Shown here one piece after another: positions 22,730 through 31,384 of a stretch of DNA of 64,000 bases. Position 1 is the stretch's first letter. Every line of letters begins with the position of its first letter. The stretch lies in NCBI RefSeq assembly GCF_006715785.1, contig NZ_VFNX01000001.1, positions 248,001 through 312,000 on the forward strand, given 5' to 3'. Under the pieces are notes generated by a model. It did no database searches. It saw nothing but the letters and a program-made list of their open reading frames with translations, and was not told the origin of the DNA. The position numbers were made by a program, and so were the translations under genes. The stretch is from Streptomyces puniciscabiei (GTDB taxonomy: Bacteria; Actinomycetota; Actinomycetes; Streptomycetales; Streptomycetaceae).

Positions 22730-25648
22730 ATGGATCCCGGACGTAGGAGCAGAGCCGTGCGGCGGCTTTGGACCGCCTTGGCGGCCGCGTTCGCCCTGCC
22801 CCTGTCGATGCTCGCCACCGGCACCACGGCCGCGCACGCGGCGTCCGTGCAGTGCAGCGTCGACTACAAGACCAATGACTGGGGTTCCGGCTTCACCGCC
22901 GACCTCACGATCACCAACCGCGGCACGGACCCGATCGACGGCTGGACGCTGACCTACACCTACACCGGCAACCAGACGCTGTCGAACGGCTGGAACGGCA
23001 CCTGGTCCCAGTCCGGCAGGACCGTCACCGTGAAGAACGCCTCGTACAACGGCACCATCGCCGCGGGCGGCGCGGTCTCCACCGGCGCGCAGTTCGGCTA
23101 CAGCGGGACCAACACGGCTCCCGCCTCCTTCGCCGTCAACGGCACGACCTGCGCCGGCGCCCACCAGCCGCCGGTGACGGTGCTGACCAGCCCGGGCGCG
23201 GGGGCGGTGTACACACAGGGCGACGCGGTGCCGCTCGCGGCGACCGCGGCGGCGGCCGACAACGCGACGATCAGCAAGGTGGAGTTCTACGACGACACCA
23301 CGCTGCTCGGGACGGACACGAGCGCGCCGTACACACTGTCCGCCTCCGATTTGACCGTGGGCAGCCATTCCCTGGTGGCGAAGGCGTACGACAGCCTGGG
23401 CGCGTCCGCCGAGTCCACACCGGTGGGCATCACGGTGGCCTCCCGACCCGCGGTCGTGGCCTCGCCCACCCAACTGGGCGTCCAGCAGGGCAAGTCGGGC
23501 ACGTTCGGTGTCAAGCTGTCGACCCGGCCGAGCGCGAACGTGACCGTGAGCGTGGCCCGTACGGACGGCACCACCGGACTGTCCGTCACCGGCGGCTCCT
23601 CGCTGACGTTCACACCGTCGAACTGGAACACGGCGCAGAACGCGACCGTCACGGCGGACTCCTCCGGCACCGGCAGCGCGACCTTCACCGCCTCGGCCAC
23701 CGGGTACACCAAAGCCACGGTGACGGTGACCGAGCTGGCGGCGGCGAAGGCGTACGACGCCCGCTTCCTGGACCTGTACGGGAAGATCACCAACCCGGCG
23801 AACGGCTACTTCTCCCCCCAGGGCATCCCCTACCACTCGGTGGAGACCCTGATCGTCGAGGCCCCGGACTACGGGCACGAGACGACGTCGGAGGCGTACA
23901 GCTATCTGCTGTGGCTGCAGGCCATGTACGGCAAGGTCACCGGCGACTGGTCGAAGTTCAACGGCGCGTGGGCCCTGATGGAGAAGTACATGATCCCCAC
24001 ACACGCCGACCAGCCGACGACCTCCTCCTACAACGCCTCCAAGCCCGCGGCCTACGCGCCCGAGGAGGACACCCCGGACCAGTACCCGGCAAAGCTGGAC
24101 ACGTCCGTGTCCGTGGGATCGGATCCGATCGCCGGCGAGCTGAAGAGCACGTACGGCACGGGCGACGTCTACGGCATGCACTGGATCGAGGACGTCGACA
24201 ACGTCTACGGCTACGGCGACACACCGGGCGGCACCTGCGAGGGCGGCCCGACGGCGAGCGGTCCGTCGTACCTGAACACCTTCCAGCGCGGCCCGCAGGA
24301 ATCGGTGTGGGAGACGGTCCCGCAGCCGACCTGCGACGCCTTCAAGTACGGGGGCAAGAACGGGTACCTGGACCTGTTCACCGGTGACAACTCCTATGCC
24401 AGGCAGTGGAAGTACACCGACGCCCCGGACGCGGACGCCCGCGCCGTGCAGGCGGCGTACTGGGCGGACGTATGGGCGAAGCAGCAGGGCAAGGGCGGTG
24501 ACGTGTCCGCCACGGTCGCCAAGGCCGCGAAGATGGGCGACTACCTGCGGTATGCGATGTACGACAAGTACTTCAAGAAGATCGGCAACTGTGTGGGGGC
24601 CTCGACCTGCCCGGCCGGCACCGGCAAGGACGCCTCGCACTACCTGCTGTCCTGGTACTACGCCTGGGGCGGCGCCACCGACACCGGCGCGGGCTGGGCC
24701 TGGCGGATCGGCTCCAGCCATGTCCACGGCGGCTACCAGAACCCGCTCGCCGCGTACGCGCTGAGCAGCTACCCGGACCTGGAGCCCAAGTCGGCCACCG
24801 GCGCCTCGGACTGGGGCAGGTCGCTGCAGCGGCAGCTGGAGTTCTACCAGTGGCTGCAGTCGTCCGAGGGCGCGATCGCGGGCGGCGCGACCAACAGCTG
24901 GCAGGGCCGTTACGCCACCCCGCCGGCCGGGACGCCGACCTTCTACGGCATGTACTACGACTGGGAGCCCGTCTACCACGACCCGCCGTCCAACCAGTGG
25001 TTCGGCTTCCAGGCCTGGTCGATGGAGCGGGTCGCCGAGTACTACCAGCAGACCGGGAACGCCACGGCCAAGGCGGTCCTCGGCAAGTGGGTGAAGTGGG
25101 CGCTGTCCCAGACCACGATCAACCCCGACGGCACCTACCGGATCCCCTCGACGCTCCAGTGGTCCGGCCTGCCCGACACCTGGAACCCGTCAAGTCCCGG
25201 CTCCAACAGCGGACTTCACGTCACGGTCGCCGACTACACCGACGACGTCGGGGTGGCGGCCGCGTACGCCAAGACGCTGACGTACTACGGCGCCAAGTCC
25301 GGTGACGCGACGGCCAGGTCGACCGCGAAGGCGCTGCTGGACGGGATGTGGAACAACCACCAGGACAGCCTGGGCATCGCCGTCCCCGAGACACGCAGCG
25401 ACTACAGCAGGTTCGGCGACAGCGTGTACGTGCCGAGCGGCTGGAGCGGCACCATGCCGAACGGCGACGCCATCAACTCCTCGGCCACGTTCACCTCGCT
25501 GAGGTCCTTCTACAAGAACGACCCGGCCTGGTCGAAGATCGAGGCCTACCTCAAGGGCGGCGCCGCGCCCAGCTTCACCTATCACCGCTTCTGGGCCCAG
25601 GCGGACATCGCGCTGGCCATGGGCTCGTACGCGGAGCTTCTGGAGTAG
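22730..25648 (+). CDS. Secreted GH48 cellobiohydrolase with CBM2 and Ig-like/beta-sandwich modules
   Basis: A processive reducing-end cellobiohydrolase. The 972-residue product has a signal peptide (1-38), CBM2 (about 39-145), an Ig-like domain with [19 protein letters not shown] (about 150-240), a Calx-beta-like domain (about 240-335) and a GH48 domain (about 345-972) containing [20 protein letters not shown] and [18 protein letters not shown]. The ATG at 22730 follows AAGGAGG. The perfect CebR box lies 50 bases upstream. It is divergent from GH5-GH6, giving a three-enzyme cellulase locus. A hairpin terminator follows the stop. Confidence 0.95.
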   Translation: MDPGRRSRAVRRLWTALAAAFALPLSMLATGTTAAHAASVQCSVDYKTNDWGSGFTADLTITNRGTDPIDGWTLTYTYTGNQTLSNGWNGTWSQSGRTVTVKNASYNGTIAAGGAVSTGAQFGYSGTNTAPASFAVNGTTCAGAHQPPVTVLTSPGAGAVYTQGDAVPLAATAAAADNATISKVEFYDDTTLLGTDTSAPYTLSASDLTVGSHSLVAKAYDSLGASAESTPVGITVASRPAVVASPTQLGVQQGKSGTFGVKLSTRPSANVTVSVARTDGTTGLSVTGGSSLTFTPSNWNTAQNATVTADSSGTGSATFTASATGYTKATVTVTELAAAKAYDARFLDLYGKITNPANGYFSPQGIPYHSVETLIVEAPDYGHETTSEAYSYLLWLQAMYGKVTGDWSKFNGAWALMEKYMIPTHADQPTTSSYNASKPAAYAPEEDTPDQYPAKLDTSVSVGSDPIAGELKSTYGTGDVYGMHWIEDVDNVYGYGDTPGGTCEGGPTASGPSYLNTFQRGPQESVWETVPQPTCDAFKYGGKNGYLDLFTGDNSYARQWKYTDAPDADARAVQAAYWADVWAKQQGKGGDVSATVAKAAKMGDYLRYAMYDKYFKKIGNCVGASTCPAGTGKDASHYLLSWYYAWGGATDTGAGWAWRIGSSHVHGGYQNPLAAYALSSYPDLEPKSATGASDWGRSLQRQLEFYQWLQSSEGAIAGGATNSWQGRYATPPAGTPTFYGMYYDWEPVYHDPPSNQWFGFQAWSMERVAEYYQQTGNATAKAVLGKWVKWALSQTTINPDGTYRIPSTLQWSGLPDTWNPSSPGSNSGLHVTVADYTDDVGVAAAYAKTLTYYGAKSGDATARSTAKALLDGMWNNHQDSLGIAVPETRSDYSRFGDSVYVPSGWSGTMPNGDAINSSATFTSLRSFYKNDPAWSKIEAYLKGGAAPSFTYHRFWAQADIALAMGSYAELLE

Positions 25649-25685
25649 GCGACCGCAACCGCGCCTCTTCTGTCCGGGCTGAACC

Positions 25686-25718
25686 GCCGGGGGTGTACCG
25701 CTGAGGTACGCCCCCGGC
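25686..25718 (+). terminator. Hairpin between GH48 and the facing methyltransferase
   Basis: GCCGGGGGTGTACC pairs with GGTACGCCCCCGGC around a GCTGA loop: a 14-pair stem with one mispair or wobble. It lies between two converging genes and probably works in both directions. Confidence 0.8.
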
Positions 25719-25742
25719 ACTCCCACGGCGAAGATTTCGCCG

Positions 25743-26492
25743 TCAGCCCGCCTCCGCCTTCCGGAACGCGCGCACCGCGAACACCGGGTCCGGGCGCGGG
25801 CGGTCCTGGTCCGGGAGGCGGGACAGGCGCGCGGCGAACTCCTCGGTGCGCGGCTCGCCGGGTGGCAGCTGGGTGAACCAGCCGCGGCGCAGGTCGGCGA
25901 TGGTGGTGCGGGGGCTGCGGCCCTGGCCGACGCCCGGGAACACGGCGCTGCCGGCCGGCCGGAGCCCGTGCCGGACGGCGTGCGCGGTGACGGTGGCCGC
26001 GGCGTCCCGGGCGGGGTGGCGCGGACGGGAGGCGAGGACGGCGTCGATGTCACTGCCGACGTCGTGCGCCGCGGCCTTGTCGACGGTGGTGACGTAGACC
26101 CCGCCGGGCCGCAGCACCCGGGCACACTCGGCGACGATGCGGTGGACGTCCTCGGCGTCCGGCAGCAGGTGCAGCAGCCAGATGCTGGTGACGGCGTGGA
26201 AGGTGCCGGTGCGAAACGGCAGCCGGCGGCTGTCGGCCCGTACGATCGCGCCCGGCAGCCGCGCGCCCGCCCTGCGCACCATGGCGGCGGTGAGGTCGGC
26301 GCCCGTCACCCGCAGCGCGGGGCGGCCGGCGGCCAGCCGGCGGGTGACGATGCCCGTGCCGCAGGCCACGTCGAGGAGCCGGCCCGGCCCCTCGGGGATC
26401 AGGCCGAGCACCGCCTCGGTGGCCGCCGCGGCGCGGGCCTCGCCGCCACGGGAGGCGTCATAGGCGCCGGCTTCCTTGTCGTAGTCGAGCAC
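25743..26492 (-). CDS. Class I SAM-dependent methyltransferase
   Basis: A 249-residue methyltransferase of the Methyltransf_11 type. Motif I is LLDVACGTGIVTRRL, the acidic motif II residue is in VTGADLT, and RVLRPGGVYV is the usual post-II strand. The start is GTG at 26492, five bases after the stop of the upstream pterin dehydratase, so the two are likely co-transcribed. It resembles small-molecule methyltransferases; the acceptor is unknown. Confidence 0.85.
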   Translation of the reverse strand: MLDYDKEAGAYDASRGGEARAAAATEAVLGLIPEGPGRLLDVACGTGIVTRRLAAGRPALRVTGADLTAAMVRRAGARLPGAIVRADSRRLPFRTGTFHAVTSIWLLHLLPDAEDVHRIVAECARVLRPGGVYVTTVDKAAAHDVGSDIDAVLASRPRHPARDAAATVTAHAVRHGLRPAGSAVFPGVGQGRSPRTTIADLRRGWFTQLPPGEPRTEEFAARLSRLPDQDRPRPDPVFAVRAFRKAEAG

Positions 26493-26497
26493 GCCCC

Positions 26498-26806
26498 TCA
26501 GTGTGCGTGGTGACCTGGGGCGATGTCCTCCACCCTGCGGGCGAGCGCGAAGTCGTTCGCGGTGAGTGCGCCGCCCGCGCTGTGTGTGTGGACGCTGAGG
26601 GACACGGTGTTGTAGCCGAGGGTGAGGTCGGAGTGGTGGTCCAGTTCGTCCTGGACGGCGGCGATGTGCATGACCAGCGCCGCCGCCGCGACGTGCGAGC
26701 CGAGGCGGTAGGAGCGGGTGAGCCGGCCGGTGTCGTCGACCGACCAGCCGGGCAGCTCGGCGAGCCGGTCCTCGATCTCCTTCTGCGACAGCGGTTCGAC
26801 GGCCAT
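26498..26806 (-). CDS. Pterin-4a-carbinolamine dehydratase (PCD/DCoH family)
   Basis: It dehydrates 4a-hydroxytetrahydropterin to recycle the pterin cofactor of aromatic amino acid hydroxylases, or acts in other pterin chemistry. The 102-residue product carries the active-site pattern HHSDLTLGYNTVSLSVHTHSAGG, close to the family signature with three histidines. The ATG at 26806 precedes MAVEPLSQKEIEDRLAELPGW, a typical beginning. It lies directly upstream of the methyltransferase. No aromatic hydroxylase is in the window. Confidence 0.88.
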   Translation of the reverse strand: MAVEPLSQKEIEDRLAELPGWSVDDTGRLTRSYRLGSHVAAAALVMHIAAVQDELDHHSDLTLGYNTVSLSVHTHSAGGALTANDFALARRVEDIAPGHHAH

Positions 26807-26879
26807 GGCCTCGGTCCTTCCCGATGATGCGGCACGGACTCCCAGCGTGCCACAGCCGTACCGGCTCGGCTCCGGTCGA

Positions 26880-28007
26880 TCACGCCGGCCCGAAGAGCCA
26901 CCCGCGGACCCGCACCGCGCCGAGGTCGTCGGCGAGCACGGCGATCCTGGCCCGGCCCTCCACCCGCTGGACCCACTCGTGCGGCAGGGCATGGTCGCCG
27001 TACTGCGCGCCGAGGAGGTTTCCGCAGATGGCGCCGGTGGAGTCGCTGTCGCCGGAGTGGTTGACCGCCATCAGCAGCTTGGTCTCGACGCGGCCCGGAT
27101 ACAGCGCGCAGAAGACGGCTATGGCCAGCGCCTCCTCGGCCACCCAGCCCGCGCCGAGCCGCTCGACACGCTCCGGCGGCGCCACCGAGACGTCCCCGGC
27201 CTCGGTGACGGCGCGCTCCAGGACCTCGGTCGTCTCCTCGTGGCCCGGGTAGCGGGCCAGCAGCCGCATCGCACGCAGGACCGCGCCCTCCATGGAGTCC
27301 CCGGCGACGAGATTGGCGACGATCGCGGCCAGCGTGCCGGCCGCGTAGTAGCCGGTGGGGTGGCCGTGGGTGATCTGGGCGGCGCGGGCCGCCATCTGGA
27401 AGGCTACGTGGTCGTACTCGGCGATGAGGCCGAAGGGGGCCGAGCGCATCACCGCGCCGCAGCCCTTGGAGGCGGGGTTGACCTCGCCCGGCCGGCCCTC
27501 GAGAGGCAGCCACCGGTCGGGGGTGTACCGCCGGGCGACGCCGGACAGGCAGGCGTTGCCGGGGGCGCGGCGGGCGTACAGCCACGGCTCGGTGACCAGG
27601 CCGCCCGCAGGGCCGGCCAGCAGCGGCGCGGTTACCGGTCCGGGCTGGGACTGGGTGTGCAGCCAGCGTTCGTACGCCTGGAGCATCATCTCGGGCCAAC
27701 GGTCGGAGATGTCCCCCATTCTTCCGCGGTCGTGGCGTTCCCCCTTCCTCTCGAAGGAGTGGGCCTCGACGAGGGCCTCGGCCGTGAAGAGCGTCATCTG
27801 CGTGTCGTCACTGATCAGGCCCACCTCGCCGTGCGGCCCGGGCACCAGGTCGGTCACCCCGTGGGGGCCGTGGGCGGCGCGGATCCGGTCGATGGCGTCG
27901 AACTCGACGGGATAGCCCAGCGCATCGCCGATCGCCCCGCCCAGCAGGCAGCCGCGCACCCTGGCGCGGTACTGCGCCGCGCCGTCCCTGTCCCACGGCC
28001 CGTTCAT
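26880..28007 (-). CDS. ADP-ribosylglycohydrolase (DraG/ARH family)
   Basis: Removes ADP-ribose from proteins or cleaves O-acetyl-ADP-ribose. The 375-residue product has the Mg-binding set GDALGYP, SDDTQMT and SGDSDSTGAICGN, as in DraG and ARH3. The ATG at 28007 follows GAGGAG. It faces an XRE regulator with only 29 bases between the start codons, so the regulator may control it. No partner ADP-ribosyltransferase is present nearby, so the target is unknown. Confidence 0.9.
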   Translation of the reverse strand: MNGPWDRDGAAQYRARVRGCLLGGAIGDALGYPVEFDAIDRIRAAHGPHGVTDLVPGPHGEVGLISDDTQMTLFTAEALVEAHSFERKGERHDRGRMGDISDRWPEMMLQAYERWLHTQSQPGPVTAPLLAGPAGGLVTEPWLYARRAPGNACLSGVARRYTPDRWLPLEGRPGEVNPASKGCGAVMRSAPFGLIAEYDHVAFQMAARAAQITHGHPTGYYAAGTLAAIVANLVAGDSMEGAVLRAMRLLARYPGHEETTEVLERAVTEAGDVSVAPPERVERLGAGWVAEEALAIAVFCALYPGRVETKLLMAVNHSGDSDSTGAICGNLLGAQYGDHALPHEWVQRVEGRARIAVLADDLGAVRVRGWLFGPA

Positions 28008-28036
28008 ACACGCACTCCTCGACTACGGTCGTATCC

Positions 28037-28864
28037 ATGACCATTGTCGCGACCGGTAAAGCCACTTACTCCGCCACCCCGTCCGACAAGGGCGTCGGCC
28101 CGCTGCTGCGCGCCTGGCGGGAGCGGCGCCGGATCTCCCAGCTGGAGCTGGCGCTGCGCGCCGACTCCTCGGCCCGGCACATCAGCTTCATCGAGACCGG
28201 CCGGTCCCGGCCGAGCGAGGAGATGGTGCTGCGGCTCGCCGAACATCTGGACGTGCCGGTGCGCGAGCGCAACGCGCTGCTGCTGGCGGCCGGTTACGCC
28301 CCGCACTATCCGGAGACCCCGCTGGACGACCCGGCGCTGAACGCGCTGCGCGACGGCATGGAACGCCTCATCCAGGGCTACGAGCCCTACCCGGCCCTGG
28401 TGGTCGACGCCTGCTACACGGTCGTGGCCGCGAACCGGGGCATCATGATGCTGCTGGACGGCGTGCCGGAGTCACTGCTCGCGGCACCGAACGCGATGCG
28501 GCTGACCCTGCATCCGGAGGGTCTGGCACCGCGCATCCGCAATCTGCGTGAGTGGCGCGGGCACCTGCTCGCGCAGATGGAGCGGCAGATCGCCCTGCAG
28601 CGCTCGGACCAACTGCGCGCCCTGTACGAGGAGGTGGCCGCCTACCCGGTGCCGGAGGACGCGCCGGGTGCCGAACCCGCCGAACCGGTCCCGTACTTCG
28701 CGCTCCCCATGGTCATCGAACACGACGGCCGGGTCCTGTCGTTCGTGTCGTCCATCTCCACGTTCAACACGCCGATGGACGTCACGGTCGCCGAACTCGC
28801 CATCGAGACGTTCCTGCCGGCGGACCCGGCGACGGTCAAGTACCTGCACACGCTGGTCGGTTGA
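28037..28864 (+). CDS. XRE-family regulator with MmyB-like ligand domain
   Basis: A 275-residue transcription factor. A helix-turn-helix lies at about 22-80 (LLRAWRERRRISQLELALRADSSARHIS, then ETGRSRPS), and the rest is a PAS-like MmyB domain (YTVVAANRGIMMLL), thought to bind a fatty acid or small ligand. No ribosome site is visible before the ATG at 28037, so the message may be leaderless. It is divergent from the ADP-ribosylglycohydrolase 29 bases away; MmyB-type regulators usually control an adjacent divergent enzyme gene. Confidence 0.88.
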   Translation: MTIVATGKATYSATPSDKGVGPLLRAWRERRRISQLELALRADSSARHISFIETGRSRPSEEMVLRLAEHLDVPVRERNALLLAAGYAPHYPETPLDDPALNALRDGMERLIQGYEPYPALVVDACYTVVAANRGIMMLLDGVPESLLAAPNAMRLTLHPEGLAPRIRNLREWRGHLLAQMERQIALQRSDQLRALYEEVAAYPVPEDAPGAEPAEPVPYFALPMVIEHDGRVLSFVSSISTFNTPMDVTVAELAIETFLPADPATVKYLHTLVG

Positions 28865-28973
28865 CCGCTGCCGGGGGGATCGTTCCCCGCCACCGGATCC
28901 CCTCGGACCGGTGTGCGAGAGGGGATCACATGGCAGACTGCGCGGGTACTTCGGCGCGTGGGGAGGGCGTGGC

Positions 28974-29837
28974 GTGAGTGAGCGGCGGGCTGCGCCCACC
29001 GTGGGACAGGTGGTGCTCGGTAAACGGTTGCAGGAACTGCGCGAGGCGTCGGGCCTGAGCCGGGAGGAGGCCGCCCGGGTCCTCAGGGTGGCGTCGGCGA
29101 CCGTACGGCGGATGGAGATGGCCGAGGTCGCGCTGAAGATCCCGTACGTGCAGGTGCTGCTGGACACCTACGGGGTGGCCGAGGAGGAGGCGGCCGCGTT
29201 CGTGCGGCTGGCCGAGGAGGCGAACCAGCCGGGCTGGTGGCAGCGGTTCCACGACGTCCTCCCGGACTGGTTCAGTCTGTACGTCAGCCTGGAGGGCGCG
29301 GCCCGGATCATCCGCTCCTACGAACCGCACTTCGTCCCCGGTCTGCTGCAGACCGAGGACTACGCGCGGGCGGTGCTGGAGGCCGGGACGATCGGGCAGA
29401 CCTCGCCCGAGACCGTGGAGCGGCATGTGTCGCTGCGTATGGAACGGCAGCGGCTGCTGGAGCGGCACGACCCGCCCCACCTGTGGGTGATCATGGACGA
29501 GACGGTGCTGCGGCGCCCGGTGAGCATGCGCGGCGAGGTGATGCGCGACCAGCTGGACAAGCTGCTGGAGTACGCCGAGCGGGACCGGGTCACGCTGCAG
29601 CTCGCCGAGTTCGCGGCGGGCCCGCATCCAGGGACGTACGCGCCCTTCACGCTGTTCCGGTTCGCCGAGCCGGAGCTGCCGGACATGGTGTTCACCGAGT
29701 ACCTGACCGGCGCCCTCTACCTGGACTCCCGCCGCGAGGTGGCCGCGCATCTGGAGGTGCTGGACCACATGACGGCCCGCGCCGCGTCGGCCCAGCGCAC
29801 CCGGACCCTGCTGCGGGAGTTCCGCGAGACCCTGTGA
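28974..29837 (+). CDS. XRE-family regulator with DUF5753 (Scr1-type)
   Basis: A 287-residue protein with an N-terminal helix-turn-helix (about 12-70: LQELREASGLSREEAARVLRVASATVRRMEM) and a DUF5753 domain (SLEGAARIIRSYEPHFVPGLLQTEDYARAV, then TLQLAEFAAGPHPG and VFTEYLTGALYLDS). Streptomycetes carry dozens of these, usually paired with a DUF397 gene; here there is none, and a DUF574 methyltransferase follows instead, 36 bases downstream. The GTG at 28974 follows GGGAGGG. The ligand and targets are unknown. Confidence 0.88.
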   Translation: MSERRAAPTVGQVVLGKRLQELREASGLSREEAARVLRVASATVRRMEMAEVALKIPYVQVLLDTYGVAEEEAAAFVRLAEEANQPGWWQRFHDVLPDWFSLYVSLEGAARIIRSYEPHFVPGLLQTEDYARAVLEAGTIGQTSPETVERHVSLRMERQRLLERHDPPHLWVIMDETVLRRPVSMRGEVMRDQLDKLLEYAERDRVTLQLAEFAAGPHPGTYAPFTLFRFAEPELPDMVFTEYLTGALYLDSRREVAAHLEVLDHMTARAASAQRTRTLLREFRETL

Positions 29838-29873
29838 CGCCACGCCGGACCGATTCCTGGGGGAAACCACCGT

Positions 29874-30683
29874 ATGACCGCACGCGATGCCACGCCGACG
29901 CCGCTCGACACCGGCCGTCCGCACCCCGCCCGGGTGTACGACTGGTGGCTGGGCGGCAAGGACAACTACCCGGTGGACGAGGAGCTGGCGCGGAAGATCC
30001 TCGCCGTGGACGGCACGGTGCTGCGCGGGGCGCGGGCCAACCGCCGCTTCATGCACCGGGCCGTCCGTACGGCGGCCGAGGCCGGGGTACGGCAGTTCCT
30101 CGACATCGGCACCGGCATCCCGACCGAACCCAACCTGCACCAGGTCGCGCAGGGCGTGGCCCCGGAGTCCAGGGTGGTGTACGTCGACAACGACCCGATC
30201 GTGCTGCGGCACGCGGAGGCGCTGCTGCAGGGTTCCGCCGAGGGCGGCACGGACTATGTGCACGCCGATGTCCGCGATCCCGGCACCATCCTGGGCCTGG
30301 CGCGCGAGTCCCTCGACTTCGGCCGCCCGGTCTCACTGTCGCTGGTCGCCCTCACCCACTACCTGGGTGACCAGGAGGACGATGTGTTCGGGCTGGTCAA
30401 GCGGTACGTCGACGAGCTCGCGCCGGGCAGTTTCCTGATCCTCTCGCAGGTCACCCAGGACCTCGGTCCGGAAGGTGTGGCCAAAGCGGCCGAGCTGTTC
30501 CGCAGGAGCGGCACGCCGTTCCACCCCCGCACGCTGCCCGAGTTCTCCCGCTTCTTCGACGGCCTGGAACTGCTCGGTCCCGGCGTCATCCCGGTGTACG
30601 GCTGGCGTCCCGAACCGGTGGACGTGGCGGCCCAGGCGGAGGGCGTCGTGCCGGTGTACGCGGGGGTGGCGGTCAAGCGCTGA
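29874..30683 (+). CDS. SAM-dependent methyltransferase, DUF574 family
   Basis: A 269-residue protein of the actinobacterial DUF574 (Methyltransf_19) group. It has the typical start RPHPARVYDWWLGGKDNYPVDE, the SAM motif FLDIGTGIPTEPNLHQVA, and VVYVDNDPIVLRHA. The family is often encoded next to XRE-DUF5753 regulators, as here, which hints at a shared function, but no substrate is known. The ATG at 29874 follows GGGGGAAACC at suitable spacing. Confidence 0.88.
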   Translation: MTARDATPTPLDTGRPHPARVYDWWLGGKDNYPVDEELARKILAVDGTVLRGARANRRFMHRAVRTAAEAGVRQFLDIGTGIPTEPNLHQVAQGVAPESRVVYVDNDPIVLRHAEALLQGSAEGGTDYVHADVRDPGTILGLARESLDFGRPVSLSLVALTHYLGDQEDDVFGLVKRYVDELAPGSFLILSQVTQDLGPEGVAKAAELFRRSGTPFHPRTLPEFSRFFDGLELLGPGVIPVYGWRPEPVDVAAQAEGVVPVYAGVAVKR

Positions 30684-30716
30684 CCCGCGCACGCCGCGCC
30701 GCCGGTCCGGGACGGC

Positions 30717-30784
30717 CCGTACGGGTGGCCGGGCGGCGCGCGGAGGGTGGAGGGTGACCATCCGGCCGGATGACCCGTACGGGT
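30717..30784. promoter_or_regulatory. Pair of CCCGTACGGG palindromes upstream of narJ
   Basis: Perfect palindromes at 30717-30726 (CCCGTACGGG) and 30773-30784 (ACCCGTACGGGT), 57 bases apart, lie 104-170 bases before the narJ start. The repeated perfect symmetry suggests a pair of operator sites that could loop or bind cooperatively. The regulator is unknown. Confidence 0.45.
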
Positions 30785-30887
30785 CCGTGGACGGGTGCGC
30801 TCCCCTGCTCGCCCCTAGGTTGCTGACCACGGGGTGGCTGCGCCGACGGCGGACCTCTGCCGACCCGGCCGATGCGAAGGAGCCCTG

Positions 30888-31373
30888 ATGCCCTCGGACG
30901 CGGTGCTGTACCAGGCGGCGGCGCTCTGCCTGACCTACCCGGACGACGACCTCATCGCCCGGCTGCCGCTGCTGCGCGAGGCCGCCCCGCAGCTGCGGGC
31001 GTTCACCGACCATGCCGCCCTCACCCCGGCGCGGGAGCTGGCCACGCACTATGTGCGGGTCTTCGAGGCCGGGAACCGGCACAGCCTGTACCTGAACCGG
31101 TGGCACGACGGGGACGCCCGGCGGCGCGGAGTGTCCCTGGAGGGCCTCAAGAAGGTGTACCGCGAGCACGGACTGGAGTTCAGCGGCGAGGAGCTGCCGG
31201 ACTTCCTGCCGGCGGTGCTGGAGTTCACCGCGCGGACGGGCGACACCAGCCTGCTGACCGAACACCGCGACGGCTTGGAGCGGCTGCGCACCCGGCTGAC
31301 CGTCTACGGCACACCGTATGCGGCCGTCCTGGACGCCGTATGCGCCACACTGCCGACCGCATACAAGCCGTAG
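30888..31373 (+). CDS. narJ: NarJ, nitrate reductase molybdenum cofactor assembly chaperone (orphan)
   Basis: NarJ binds apo-NarG and lets the molybdenum cofactor be inserted. The 161-residue product starts VLYQAAALCLTYPDDDL and contains HYVRVFEAGNRHSLYLNRWHDGDARRRG, the core signature of the family. The ATG at 30888 follows AAGGAG. No narG, narH or narI lies beside it. It converges on dnaK. It is either displaced from a nar operon or works in trans on a reductase encoded elsewhere. Confidence 0.85.
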   Translation: MPSDAVLYQAAALCLTYPDDDLIARLPLLREAAPQLRAFTDHAALTPARELATHYVRVFEAGNRHSLYLNRWHDGDARRRGVSLEGLKKVYREHGLEFSGEELPDFLPAVLEFTARTGDTSLLTEHRDGLERLRTRLTVYGTPYAAVLDAVCATLPTAYKP

Positions 31374-31384
31374 CCGGGCAGGCG

